NCBI RefSeq assembly: GCF_903819435.1
Contig: NZ_CAIJDP010000057.1
Location: 270,777-334,776 of the forward strand
Source: Flavobacterium salmonis
Lineage (GTDB): Bacteria > Bacteroidota > Bacteroidia > Flavobacteriales > Flavobacteriaceae
Reading direction: 5' to 3'
Length of the DNA: 64,000 nt
Within the stretch, counting starts at the first letter, position 1. Each line of letters opens with the position of its first letter. Positions 36,537 through 45,342 of this stretch are shown here, piece by piece. The position numbers and the translations under genes are program-made. The notes under the pieces are model-generated. The model was not told the origin of the DNA, did not search any database, and was given only the letters and a program-made list of their open reading frames with translations.

Positions 36537-37532
36537 TTATTTCAATAAAGCATCTAGCTGGGTTTGCAATGTTGCAGATGATGGTCTGTCGGCATCCGGA
36601 TTTATAATATTACCGTTTGGATCAATTAGTATAAATCTTGGGATTCCATTTACACCATAACTTGTTACAAAATCAGATCCCCAGTCTTTGTCAGCAAATA
36701 ACTGAACTCCGCCTAAATTTTTATCCGTAACAAATTTCTTCCACTTGTCATGATCTTTTGCTGTATCAATTGAGATGCTTACAAATTCAATATTTTTTCC
36801 ATGATATTTTTCTTCAATTTTTTGCAGAAAAGGAATTTCAGCTCTACAAGGCCCGCACCATGTTGCCCAAAGATCAATGTAAACATATTTCCCCTTTAAA
36901 TCTGAAAGTTTTGTTTTACCTCCTTTATAATTTTCATAATCAAAATCAGGTGAAGGTTTTCCTTTGAGTTTATTCGTTTTAGCATTGCTTTCATAAGCCT
37001 GTGCCGCATACTGATTAAATTGTGCAAATGAATTTTTTAATGCAGTCTGAAAATCTGCATCATATTTTCCTTTTTCCAGCGTTTCATTATCCCATTTTTT
37101 CTTTGCCTCCAAAAGTGTAGCAAATTCAGCTTCATCTTTAGAAAAAGCTTCATTTTGAAATTTTTCATTGTTTAAGGAATATTGAGCCAGAAAATTACTT
37201 TCGTCTACCCCTTTTCCTTTATAAACAATCGTTTCATCAAATTGCTTGGCATCCATAGTCAAATTCACCTCAGAATTAGGTTTTAAATACAACCCTGAAA
37301 CTTCATGACCGTCTGAAAATTGATAAAAACCTTTTGGAGCTTCAAAGGTTGCATCAAAAATTCCTTTCTTATTAATTGGAATGACTTGTTTAAAATCATT
37401 TGCTCCTCGGATAACTAAAGTATCACTGTTTCTATTCGCAATTTTCGCAGTAAATTTTATTTGACTCTTTGTTTGGGCATTAATGTTAAAAACACTAAAC
37501 ACAATTAAAGCTAAAAGAAAAACTTTTTTCAT
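36537..37532 (-). CDS. TlpA-like thiol-disulfide oxidoreductase with N-terminal extension
   Basis: 331 residues from ATG 37530-37532; an ATG three codons earlier is also possible. The signal peptide MKKVFLLALIVFSVFNINAQ comes first, then a beta-rich N-terminal region (about 22-130) like DUF4369, then a helical linker. The C-terminal thioredoxin-like domain has active site DLWATWCGPCRAE (Cys-Gly-Pro-Cys) and the cis-proline loop GVNGIPRFILID. It probably reduces or isomerises disulfides in the periplasm. Single gene between the MORN gene and aspS. Confidence 0.88.
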   Translation of the reverse strand: MKKVFLLALIVFSVFNINAQTKSQIKFTAKIANRNSDTLVIRGANDFKQVIPINKKGIFDATFEAPKGFYQFSDGHEVSGLYLKPNSEVNLTMDAKQFDETIVYKGKGVDESNFLAQYSLNNEKFQNEAFSKDEAEFATLLEAKKKWDNETLEKGKYDADFQTALKNSFAQFNQYAAQAYESNAKTNKLKGKPSPDFDYENYKGGKTKLSDLKGKYVYIDLWATWCGPCRAEIPFLQKIEEKYHGKNIEFVSISIDTAKDHDKWKKFVTDKNLGGVQLFADKDWGSDFVTSYGVNGIPRFILIDPNGNIINPDADRPSSATLQTQLDALLK

Positions 37533-37664
37533 AATTGACAATATTTTATTTTGAGTAGACCAAATCTAAAGAATTTCTATGTGAGAAAATTAGCCGTTAA
37601 CAAAATATTTCAATTTTATAAGCATCAAGTTATTACTTTACTATATTAATTTGAATTTTGTGTT

Positions 37665-37672
37665 TACTTTTG
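37665..37672 (+). promoter_or_regulatory. minus-7 element of aspS
   Basis: TACTTTTG matches TAnnTTTG, 19 bases before the ATG, giving a very short leader. Confidence 0.6.
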
Positions 37673-37691
37673 CAATCTAAAATTTTGATCA

Positions 37692-39443
37692 ATGTATAGA
37701 AGTCATAATTGTGGCGAATTAAATGCCTCAAATATTAATACCGAAGTTACACTTGCAGGCTGGGTTCAAAAATCACGCGATAAAGGATTTATGAATTGGG
37801 TTGATTTACGTGACCGTTACGGAATTACACAACTTATTTTCGATGAAAGCCGTACCGATAAAAACGTTTTTGAATTGGCAAAAACACTGGGAAGAGAATT
37901 TGTAATTCAGGTAAAAGGAACAGTTATTGAGCGTGAAGCCAAAAACAAAAATATCCCGACTGGTGAAATCGAAATTTTAGTTTCCGAATTAACGATTTTA
38001 AACGCGGCTTTAACGCCTCCATTCACAATTGAAGATGAAACGGACGGTGGTGAAGATATCAGAATGAAATATCGTTATTTAGATATTCGTAGAAATCCGG
38101 TAAAAAACAGCTTGTTATTCCGTCACAAAGTGGCAATGGAAGTTCGTAAATATTTATCTGATTTAGATTTCTGTGAAGTTGAAACACCTTACTTAATCAA
38201 ATCAACTCCTGAAGGAGCGAGAGATTTTGTTGTACCAAGCCGTATGAACGAAGGTCAGTTTTATGCTTTGCCGCAATCTCCACAAACTTTCAAACAATTA
38301 TTGATGGTAGGTGGAATGGACAAATATTTCCAAATCGTGAAATGTTTCCGCGATGAAGATTTACGTGCAGACCGTCAGCCTGAGTTTACACAAATCGACT
38401 GCGAAATGGCATTTGTGGAGCAAGAAGATATTCTGAATGTTTTTGAAGGATTGACAAGACATTTATTAAAAGAAATTAAAGGTATTGAAGTAGACAAATT
38501 CCCAAGAATTACTTACGACTATGCCATGAAAACATACGGAAATGACAAACCGGACATTCGTTTCGGAATGAAATTTGGTGAATTGAATGAATTTGCACAG
38601 CACAAAGAATTCCCAGTTTTCAATTCAGCAGAATTAGTTGTCGGAATTGCTGTTCCGGGAGCAGGAAATTATACTAGAAAAGAAATCGACGGATTAATTG
38701 ACTGGGTGAAGCGTCCACAAGTTGGCGCGTCCGGAATGGTATATGCAAAATGCAATGACGACGGAACTTTTAAATCATCTGTAGATAAATTCTATGACCA
38801 GGAAGATTTGGCAAACTGGGCAAAAGCAACAGAAGCAAACCCTGGAGATATGATTTTCGTCCTTTCTGGTCCTGCAAATAAAACACGCGCTCAGCTTTCA
38901 GCACTTCGTATGGAACTGGCAACTCGTTTAGGATTGCGTAATCCTGAAGAATTTGCTCCGTTATGGGTGGTAGATTTCCCATTATTGGAGCTTGACGAAG
39001 AAAGCGGTCGTTACCACGCAATGCACCATCCGTTTACATCTCCAAAACTGGAAGATATGACACTATTGGAAACAGAACCCGGAAAAGTTCGTGCAAACGC
39101 TTACGATATGGTTTTGAACGGAAACGAAATTGGTGGAGGATCTATTCGTATTCACGATAAAGCAACGCAGCAGTTAATGTTCAAATATTTAGGATTTACC
39201 GAAGAAGAAGCAAAAGCCCAATTTGGATTCTTAATGGATGCATTCCAGTTTGGAGCACCGCCACACGGAGGATTAGCTTTTGGTTTAGACAGATTAGTTG
39301 CTATTTTAGGAGGTCAGGAAACTATTAGAGATTTTATAGCTTTCCCTAAAAACAATTCAGGTCGCGATGTAATGATCGATGCACCTGCTGCCATTGACGA
39401 TTCACAATTGAAAGAATTATCAATTAAACTGGATTTAAAATAA
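37692..39443 (+). CDS. aspS: aspartyl-tRNA synthetase
   Basis: A 583-residue class IIb synthetase. The N-terminal OB-fold anticodon domain is about 1-110 ([20 protein letters not shown]). Class II motif 1 is around [19 protein letters not shown]. Motif 2 is [19 protein letters not shown] bacterial-type GAD insertion domain is mid-protein. Motif 3 is [16 protein letters not shown]. Full length, ending before a strong terminator. Confidence 0.97.
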   Translation: MYRSHNCGELNASNINTEVTLAGWVQKSRDKGFMNWVDLRDRYGITQLIFDESRTDKNVFELAKTLGREFVIQVKGTVIEREAKNKNIPTGEIEILVSELTILNAALTPPFTIEDETDGGEDIRMKYRYLDIRRNPVKNSLLFRHKVAMEVRKYLSDLDFCEVETPYLIKSTPEGARDFVVPSRMNEGQFYALPQSPQTFKQLLMVGGMDKYFQIVKCFRDEDLRADRQPEFTQIDCEMAFVEQEDILNVFEGLTRHLLKEIKGIEVDKFPRITYDYAMKTYGNDKPDIRFGMKFGELNEFAQHKEFPVFNSAELVVGIAVPGAGNYTRKEIDGLIDWVKRPQVGASGMVYAKCNDDGTFKSSVDKFYDQEDLANWAKATEANPGDMIFVLSGPANKTRAQLSALRMELATRLGLRNPEEFAPLWVVDFPLLELDEESGRYHAMHHPFTSPKLEDMTLLETEPGKVRANAYDMVLNGNEIGGGSIRIHDKATQQLMFKYLGFTEEEAKAQFGFLMDAFQFGAPPHGGLAFGLDRLVAILGGQETIRDFIAFPKNNSGRDVMIDAPAAIDDSQLKELSIKLDLK

Positions 39444-39460
39444 TTGTAAACTATTTTAAT

Positions 39461-39506
39461 AAATATATAAAGAGTGACAATTAAATCTGTCACTCTTTAT
39501 ATATTT
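39461..39506 (+). terminator. terminator after aspS
   Basis: A 19-bp perfect stem containing AAAGAGTGACA (39461-39479), paired with 39488-39506. Confidence 0.85.
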
Positions 39507-39727
39507 TACTAAAACTTATTGTAAGAATTTCAAAAAATTAAATTTTTAATAAGTAGTCCGTTTATTACAATAAAATTAGTACTGAAATTGCTTTATCCTT
39601 AATAAATGAATCTTAAATCAAAGAAATCCATATGAATTTTAATATAATTTAAGCACAGAAAACACTGTAAATCAATAATTTTTACAAAAAATTAACACCT
39701 TAGTGTCTTTTGTATGAATTTATATAT
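39507..39727. other. AT-rich spacer between aspS and the cold shock gene
   Basis: No open frame, repeat or hairpin of note is visible in these 221 bases. The cold shock promoter lies at its right edge. Confidence 0.6.
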
Positions 39728-39735
39728 TACATTTG
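39728..39735 (+). promoter_or_regulatory. minus-7 element of the cold shock gene
   Basis: TACATTTG matches TAnnTTTG, with TTG at 39710-39712 (15-base spacer, slightly short). The predicted leader of about 25 bases is too short for a long cold-shock thermosensor. Confidence 0.6.
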
Positions 39736-39764
39736 CTTTATTATAAATTATTATTACAATTACA

Positions 39765-39959
39765 ATGCGTACAGGTACAGTAAAATTTTTCAATGAGTCT
39801 AAAGGTTATGGATTCATTACAGACGAAGAAACAGGAAAAGACATCTTCGTTCACGCTTCAGGAATTAACGCGGAAGAATTACGCGAAGGTGACCGTGTAA
39901 GCTACGAAGAAGAAGAAGGAAGAAAAGGGAAAGTTGCTGCTAAAGTAGCAGTAATCTAA
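39765..39959 (+). CDS. cold shock domain protein (CspA family)
   Basis: A 64-residue OB-fold RNA/DNA-binding protein. RNP1 KGYGFI is at 13-18 and RNP2 DIFVH at 26-30. The C terminus has an acidic then basic stretch (EEEEGRKGK). Such proteins melt mRNA structure in the cold or act as RNA chaperones. Own promoter and terminator. Confidence 0.95.
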   Translation: MRTGTVKFFNESKGYGFITDEETGKDIFVHASGINAEELREGDRVSYEEEEGRKGKVAAKVAVI

Positions 39960-40000
39960 GAAAAATATAGCAATTTATTTTTTTTGCCTCTGAATGGTTT

Positions 40001-40035
40001 AAAACGTTTCGATTTATTTCGAAACGTTTTTTTTT
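40001..40035 (+). terminator. terminator after the cold shock gene
   Basis: The stem AAAACGTTTCGA (40001-40012) with TCGAAACGTTTT (40019-40030), then more T. Confidence 0.88.
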
Positions 40036-40137
40036 GCTTTCTTGTTAAAAAAAATACAAAAGTCTGACCTTTTATTTATAATCAATAAAAATTACACTTA
40101 ATCCATATTACACACTAAACTTAAATCATTTTTTAGT

Positions 40138-40168
40138 TTGTGATTTACAGAGTTGAAAGCTATCTTTG
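40138..40168 (+). promoter_or_regulatory. promoter of the nuo operon
   Basis: TTG (40138-40140), 20 bases, TATCTTTG (40161-40168). The expected start near 40175 fits translation from ATG 40201 and excludes the earlier TTG at 40153. Confidence 0.72.
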
Positions 40169-40200
40169 TGGCTTATTTTTTAAGTAAAAAACCTAAGTTT

Positions 40201-40566
40201 ATGCAATCTGACCAATACAGTTATCTTCCTATTTTAATGCAGCTTATCTTAGCTGTTGGTTTTGTAGTGGGAACTATCATTATTTCCGGAAAATTAGGCC
40301 CAAAAAGAACTTCTGAAACAAAAGATAAAAACTTCGAATGCGGTATCGAATCTGTAGGTAACGCCCGTATTCCTTTTTCAGTAAAATATTTTCTTGTAGC
40401 CATTTTATTTGTATTGTTTGACGTAGAGGTGATCTTCCTTTATCCATGGGCAGTAAACTTTAAAGAATTAGGAATTGAAGGGATGTTAAAAATGATTGTT
40501 TTCATGTCTCTTCTTTTGGTTGGTTTTTTCTATATCATCAAAAAGAGAGCATTAGACTGGGAATAA
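40201..40566 (+). CDS. nuoA: NADH-quinone oxidoreductase subunit A
   Basis: 121 residues with three membrane helices. The conserved loop KDKNFECGIESVGNARIPFSV contains the Cys-Gly-Ile-Glu quinone-site segment, and LFDVEVIFLYPWA is in helix 2. It starts at ATG 40201, because the promoter lies inside the longer frame. First gene of the complex I operon. Confidence 0.95.
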   Translation: MQSDQYSYLPILMQLILAVGFVVGTIIISGKLGPKRTSETKDKNFECGIESVGNARIPFSVKYFLVAILFVLFDVEVIFLYPWAVNFKELGIEGMLKMIVFMSLLLVGFFYIIKKRALDWE

Positions 40567-40582
40567 AAAATATTTATTTTTA

Positions 40583-40650
40583 AATTATAAATGCTGAATT
40601 ATAAATTATTTGAACATTCAAAATTTATAATTCAAAATTCAAAATAACAT
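40583..40650. repeat. AT-rich palindromic spacer between nuoA and nuoB
   Basis: AATTATAAATT and related strings are answered by AATTTATAATT and ATTCAAAATTCAAAAT. A similar spacer follows nuoD (42988-43065). It may form a weak mRNA hairpin. Confidence 0.5.
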
Positions 40651-40655
40651 ACAAA

Positions 40656-41204
40656 ATGAGCGATTCAAATGTAAATATGGTTGCCCCTCCTGAAGGTGTT
40701 GTAGGTGAAGGTTTTTTTGCCACAAAACTAAATGACGTTGTAGGTTTGGCACGAGCGAATTCTCTTTGGCCATTGCCTTTCGCAACTTCATGTTGCGGAA
40801 TCGAATTTATGGCAACTATGGCATCACATTACGATTTGGCACGATTTGGTTCTGAGCGTGTGAGTTTTTCTCCTCGTCAGGCTGATATGTTAATGGTAAT
40901 GGGAACTATTTCTAAAAAAATGGCACCAATTTTAAGACAGGTTTACGAACAAATGTCTGAACCTCGCTGGGTTATTGCTGTTGGAGCCTGTGCTTCATCA
41001 GGCGGAATTTTCGATACTTATTCGGTTTTACAAGGAATTGACAAAGTAATTCCGGTTGACGTTTATGTACCGGGATGTCCTCCAAGACCGGAACAAATTG
41101 TTGACGGCGTAATGAAACTTCAAGAATTGGTAAAAAGCGAATCTGTGAGACGAAGAAGCTCTCCGGAATACCAAGAATTATTAGCTTCCTATAACATTTC
41201 ATAA
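40656..41204 (+). CDS. nuoB: NADH-quinone oxidoreductase subunit B
   Basis: 182 residues carrying the terminal [4Fe-4S] cluster N2. The paired cysteines are in TSCCGIEFMA, with further cysteines in VGACASSGGIF and VPGCPPRPE. It sits at the quinone site with NuoD. Confidence 0.97.
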   Translation: MSDSNVNMVAPPEGVVGEGFFATKLNDVVGLARANSLWPLPFATSCCGIEFMATMASHYDLARFGSERVSFSPRQADMLMVMGTISKKMAPILRQVYEQMSEPRWVIAVGACASSGGIFDTYSVLQGIDKVIPVDVYVPGCPPRPEQIVDGVMKLQELVKSESVRRRSSPEYQELLASYNIS

Positions 41205-41205
41205 G

Positions 41206-41727
41206 ATGGCTTTAGAAAACAACCTTATTCAGGATAAACTTGTAGAAACATTTAATGAAAATGTTTTTAACTTTCAACAAGAAAGAGATATTTTTTCACT
41301 GGAAACCTCTGCTGATAAAATTACAGCCCTGATTCTTTTCCTGAAAAATGACGCCGATTTACGTTTTCACTTTTTAACCGATTTATGCGGTATTCACTAT
41401 CCAGATAACGAATCAGAGCGTCAGTTTGCCATCGTATATCATTTGCATAACTGGTACGAAAACAAACGCCTTCGAATTAAAGTTTATCTAAATGGCGAAA
41501 AACCAGAAATCAAAACTATCTCAAATATCTTCTTAAGTTCAAACTGGATGGAAAGAGAAACATACGATTTCTACGGAATCAATTTTATTGGCCACCCGCA
41601 ATTGAAACGTATTTTGAATATGGATGAAATGGTTTCTTTCCCAATGAGAAAAGAATTTCCAATGGAAGACAGTGGAAGAACTGATAAAGATGACCGATTC
41701 TTTGGAAGAACAACAACAAATTGCTAA
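41206..41727 (+). CDS. nuoC: NADH-quinone oxidoreductase subunit C
   Basis: A 173-residue 30-kDa-type subunit. DLCGIHYPDNE and the signature ERETYDFYGINFIGHPQLKR are present, and the tail DDRFFGRTTTNC is short. It is separate from NuoD, unlike the fused NuoCD of E. coli. It starts 1 base after nuoB. Confidence 0.94.
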   Translation: MALENNLIQDKLVETFNENVFNFQQERDIFSLETSADKITALILFLKNDADLRFHFLTDLCGIHYPDNESERQFAIVYHLHNWYENKRLRIKVYLNGEKPEIKTISNIFLSSNWMERETYDFYGINFIGHPQLKRILNMDEMVSFPMRKEFPMEDSGRTDKDDRFFGRTTTNC

Positions 41728-41748
41728 ATAAGTAATTCAACATTATAA

Positions 41749-42987
41749 ATGTCAGAACTATTATTATCACCAGAGCATCGATATGCTAAAATTATAAAGG
41801 ATAAACTAAACGAAGACGGAAGCGAGCTTTCAGTACTGAATTTAGGCCCTACTCACCCAGCTACTCACGGTATTTTCCAAAATATTTTGTTGATGGACGG
41901 AGAAAGAATTCTGGAAGCAGAACCAACTATTGGTTACATACACAGGGCTTTCGAAAAAATTGCAGAAAACCGTCCTTTTTACCAAATTACGCCTCTTACA
42001 GACCGTATGAACTATTGCTCTTCTCCTATCAACAACATGGGATGGTGGATGACTTTAGAAAAATTATTAGGTATTGAAGTTCCTAAAAGAGCACAATATC
42101 TGAGAGTTATTGTAATGGAATTGGCTCGTATCACAGATCACTTAATCTGTAACTCAATTTTAGGGGTAGATACTGGTGCTTATACCGGTTTCTTATACGT
42201 TTTTCAATTTAGAGAAAAAATCTACGAAATCTACGAAGAAATTTGTGGTGCCCGTTTGACAACCAATATGGGAAGAATCGGTGGTTTTGAAAGAGACTGG
42301 TCTCCCGAAGCGTTTAAAAAACTCGACAAATTCCTTGAAGAATTTCCAATTGCCTGGAAAGAATTCGAAAACTTATTCGAAAGAAACAGAATTTTTATTG
42401 ACAGAACGGTAAACGTTGGAGCAATCACAGCAGAACAGGCAATGGCTTACGGATTTACAGGACCCAACTTACGTGCTGCCGGGGTTGATTACGATGTTCG
42501 TGTTGCACAGCCTTATTCTTCTTACGAGGATTTCGATTTTATTGTTCCTGTTGGAAAATCGGGGGACACTTATGATCGATTCTGTGTTCGTAATGCCGAA
42601 GTTTGGGAAAGTTTAAGCATTATTCGTCAGGCACTGGAAAAAATGCCGCCCGGAAATGAATATCATGCAGAAGTTCCTGATTATTATCTTCCTCCAAAAG
42701 AAGACGTTTATACTTCAATGGAATCTTTAATTTATCACTTTAAAATTGTAATGGGAGAAGTTCCTGTACCAGTTGCAGAAATTTATCACCCAGTTGAAGG
42801 TGGAAATGGAGAAATCGGATTTTATTTAGTAACTGACGGAAGCAGAACACCTTACAGATTACATTTCAGAAGACCTTGCTTTATTTATTATCAGGCTTAT
42901 CCGGAAATGATCAAAGGCGCATTACTATCAGATGCCATTGTTATTTTGTCAAGCTTAAATGTTATTGCCGGAGAATTAGATGCATAA
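41749..42987 (+). CDS. nuoD: NADH-quinone oxidoreductase subunit D
   Basis: A 412-residue 49-kDa-type subunit. LGPTHPATHGIFQN near residues 32-45 lines the quinone pocket. GWWMTLEKLLG and the C-terminal segment (SDAIVILSSLNVIAGELD) fit the family. Confidence 0.96.
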   Translation: MSELLLSPEHRYAKIIKDKLNEDGSELSVLNLGPTHPATHGIFQNILLMDGERILEAEPTIGYIHRAFEKIAENRPFYQITPLTDRMNYCSSPINNMGWWMTLEKLLGIEVPKRAQYLRVIVMELARITDHLICNSILGVDTGAYTGFLYVFQFREKIYEIYEEICGARLTTNMGRIGGFERDWSPEAFKKLDKFLEEFPIAWKEFENLFERNRIFIDRTVNVGAITAEQAMAYGFTGPNLRAAGVDYDVRVAQPYSSYEDFDFIVPVGKSGDTYDRFCVRNAEVWESLSIIRQALEKMPPGNEYHAEVPDYYLPPKEDVYTSMESLIYHFKIVMGEVPVPVAEIYHPVEGGNGEIGFYLVTDGSRTPYRLHFRRPCFIYYQAYPEMIKGALLSDAIVILSSLNVIAGELDA

Positions 42988-43065
42988 AATGAATTATAAA
43001 TTTTGAGTTATAAATTATAAATGCCGAAAACATTTAGAATTTAAAATTTAATATTCAAAATAATA
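42988..43065. repeat. AT-rich palindromic spacer between nuoD and nuoE
   Basis: Strings such as GAATTATAAATTTTGAG and AGAATTTAAAATTT form inverted, overlapping arms like those at 40583-40650. Confidence 0.5.
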
Positions 43066-43069
43066 AAAA

Positions 43070-43600
43070 ATGGAACGTAAACATTACAAACAAGAAATAA
43101 ACATGACTGAAGCATTGATGTCCCGCATCAATGAACTCATCAGTCATTACCCTGAAGACAAAAGAAAGTCAGCTTTGTTGCCTGTTTTGCACGAAGTGCA
43201 GGATGCGCATGATAACTGGCTGAGCATTGAGTTGCAGGATAAAGTTGCGGAAATTTTGCACATAAAACCAATAGAGGTTTACGAGGTAGTTACTTTTTAC
43301 ACTATGTACAACCAAAAACCAATTGGAAAATACATGTTCGAATTTTGCCAGACTTCTTGTTGTTGTTTAAATGGTGCTGAAAATTTAATGGATTATACTT
43401 CTGAAAAATTAGGCATTAAAATGGGCGAAACAACTCCGGACGGAATGTTTACCATTGCCGGAGTAGAATGTTTAGGTGCCTGTGGATACGCTCCAATGAT
43501 GCAACTTGGCGATTTCTACAAAGAAAAACTGACAGAAGACAAAATCGATCAGTTAATTGCTGATTGCAGAGAGGATAAAATAATATTACACGATAAATAA
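43070..43600 (+). CDS. nuoE: NADH-quinone oxidoreductase subunit E
   Basis: A 176-residue 24-kDa-type subunit of the NADH module. The [2Fe-2S] cysteines lie in EFCQTSCCCLNG and VECLGACGYAPMM. An internal ATG at residue 12 is possible. Normally nuoF follows directly. Here two unrelated genes intervene, the first only 3 bases after this stop. Confidence 0.95.
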   Translation: MERKHYKQEINMTEALMSRINELISHYPEDKRKSALLPVLHEVQDAHDNWLSIELQDKVAEILHIKPIEVYEVVTFYTMYNQKPIGKYMFEFCQTSCCCLNGAENLMDYTSEKLGIKMGETTPDGMFTIAGVECLGACGYAPMMQLGDFYKEKLTEDKIDQLIADCREDKIILHDK

Positions 43601-43603
43601 AAA

Positions 43604-44707
43604 GTGGAAAACAATCATTTAACATATTTCAAAATCGAAAATTTCAAGAAGTTTGACTCTCTTGAAGTGAATGATATTGGACAATTTAATTTGATTGTAG
43701 GGGATAATAATGTTGGTAAAACTTGTTTATTGGAGGCATTGTTGTTCGATGAAGATTTAGCACAATTAATATCAAATTTTTATTTAGCTCTAACAAAAAG
43801 AGGATTAAAATTTGAAATTGAGGAAATTACAAGAAAATCAGGTAATTTAATAACTACCGAAACATTATATCCTAAAGAAAATTATTTTGAAAAGTTTATA
43901 TTCGGAAAATTTTCAAGCCAAGTAACTTTTGATTACAAAGTCAACGACAAAAAAGAGAAATTTGTTTTAAAAATTAATGACAAAGAAAGATTAAGGAATT
44001 CTTTAAAGGGCTATCAGAGTGAAAAAAATATTCAATTTGAAGATTATATAAAACAATTTCTTTTTTTTGAAATAAATGATATTGGAAATTCAACTACAAA
44101 TTGGATTTATGGTTACAATGAAAACAAGATGGATTTCCCATTAATCAGTTTTAATGACACACCATTAGATGAAATAACAAGAAGTATCTATGAAAATTTA
44201 AAAACAAAAAGAGAAAAACAAATCTTAATTGATGTTTTAAAAGTTGTTAATTCAAAAATTGTTGATATTGAATTGAGAGAGAATTTTGAGGATTTAAAAT
44301 CCGTTTTTTTAATCAGTTTTGAAGATAAAGACGAATTTGTTCCTTTGAATTTTCTAGGCGATGGTTTCAAACGAATATTTTATATTGTATTAAAAGCATT
44401 ATCCTTAAAAGGAAAAAGAATTTTAATCGATGAAATTGAGATAGGAATTCATTATTCTAAAATGAAAGATTTTTGGATTAATATAATGAAAGTGTGTAAA
44501 GAGTTGGATGTACAATTATTTGCAACTACACATAGTCAAGAATGTACAGAAACATATATTGAGGCATCAAACTTGTTGAATTATAATAATGACATCAGAT
44601 TAATAAAACTTGAGGAAAGCACAAATAAAGAAAAAATTTACGCTTCAACTTTTACATATAAACAAATTAGTGCTGGTATAGAATCTAATGTTGAGTTAAG
44701 AGGATAA
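43604..44707 (+). CDS. AAA family ATPase (AAA_15/OLD-like) inserted in the nuo operon
   Basis: 367 residues from GTG 43604. Walker A GDNNVGKT is at 33-40 and Walker B ILIDEIEIGIHY has Asp276/Glu277. The FATTHSQE signature with His310 is typical of ABC-like SMC/OLD-family ATPases such as COG1106. There is no nuclease domain in this protein; the next gene supplies a TOPRIM-like one. Together they resemble ATPase-TOPRIM anti-phage pairs (OLD, PARIS and AbiL types). It starts 3 bases after the nuoE stop, and its stop overlaps the next ATG. Codon use looks more AT-rich than the nuo genes. A mobile defence module is inferred. Confidence 0.88.
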   Translation: MENNHLTYFKIENFKKFDSLEVNDIGQFNLIVGDNNVGKTCLLEALLFDEDLAQLISNFYLALTKRGLKFEIEEITRKSGNLITTETLYPKENYFEKFIFGKFSSQVTFDYKVNDKKEKFVLKINDKERLRNSLKGYQSEKNIQFEDYIKQFLFFEINDIGNSTTNWIYGYNENKMDFPLISFNDTPLDEITRSIYENLKTKREKQILIDVLKVVNSKIVDIELRENFEDLKSVFLISFEDKDEFVPLNFLGDGFKRIFYIVLKALSLKGKRILIDEIEIGIHYSKMKDFWINIMKVCKELDVQLFATTHSQECTETYIEASNLLNYNNDIRLIKLEESTNKEKIYASTFTYKQISAGIESNVELRG

Positions 44708-45336
44708 TGAAAGAGTACGGTTTAAATAAAATATTCGTTGAAGGTAAAAGTGATAAACTATTTATTGATTTTTTGCTTAAATCATATTTTGAAATTGAGG
44801 ATTTAAATCTAGTAATTGATGTAAAAGGGAAAGACAAATTAATTGATCAGCCTTTATTAGCCGATATTAAAAGAAAAGAAGAAAAAGCAAAAAATATAAT
44901 TATTTTTGATACCGATTCAACAAAAATTAACGGCGGAAGAAAACAAAGAATAGAAGATTTAAATAATATTGAAATTAAGTTAGACACAAAATTCGAAATA
45001 TATTTACTTCCTTTTAATGACGAACGAGAAGGGATTTTAGAAGATTTATTAAATATTTGTGTTAAAAAAGATTTTAATTTTTTCGATAAATGTTGGAGTG
45101 TAATGCTGAGTTGTATAGGTGATTCAAAAGCTGAAAATCTAAATATACCAGCCCAAAAAGCATTTTTATATTCTAAAATTGATTTGTTTAAAAAATACAG
45201 AAGTACGAATTGGGACTATAAAGGTTCAACTGTTTATGATTATTCGGATAAAAATATTTGGGAGATAAACCCAGATGAAAATATAGAATTAAAAAAATTA
45301 CTAGATTTCATAAATGATAATCTATTTAATGATTAA
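44707..45336 (+). CDS. TOPRIM-like protein (DUF3226-type) paired with the AAA ATPase
   Basis: 209 residues. KIFVEGKSDKLFIDFL near the start holds the TOPRIM glutamate (Glu12), and NIIIFDTDST holds the DxD pair (Asp68, Asp70). This is a complete TOPRIM metal site as seen in nucleases and in DUF3226 proteins. The start codon overlaps the ATPase stop (TAATG), so expression is coupled. It ends 6 bases before nuoF. The ATPase probably controls its activity, as in other ATPase-TOPRIM systems. The nuclease role is inferred. Confidence 0.85.
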   Translation: MKEYGLNKIFVEGKSDKLFIDFLLKSYFEIEDLNLVIDVKGKDKLIDQPLLADIKRKEEKAKNIIIFDTDSTKINGGRKQRIEDLNNIEIKLDTKFEIYLLPFNDEREGILEDLLNICVKKDFNFFDKCWSVMLSCIGDSKAENLNIPAQKAFLYSKIDLFKKYRSTNWDYKGSTVYDYSDKNIWEINPDENIELKKLLDFINDNLFND

Positions 45337-45342
45337 ATAAAT

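Noticed and set aside
40153..40200. Upstream TTG start for nuoA
   Set aside because: The promoter minus-7 element lies inside this stretch.
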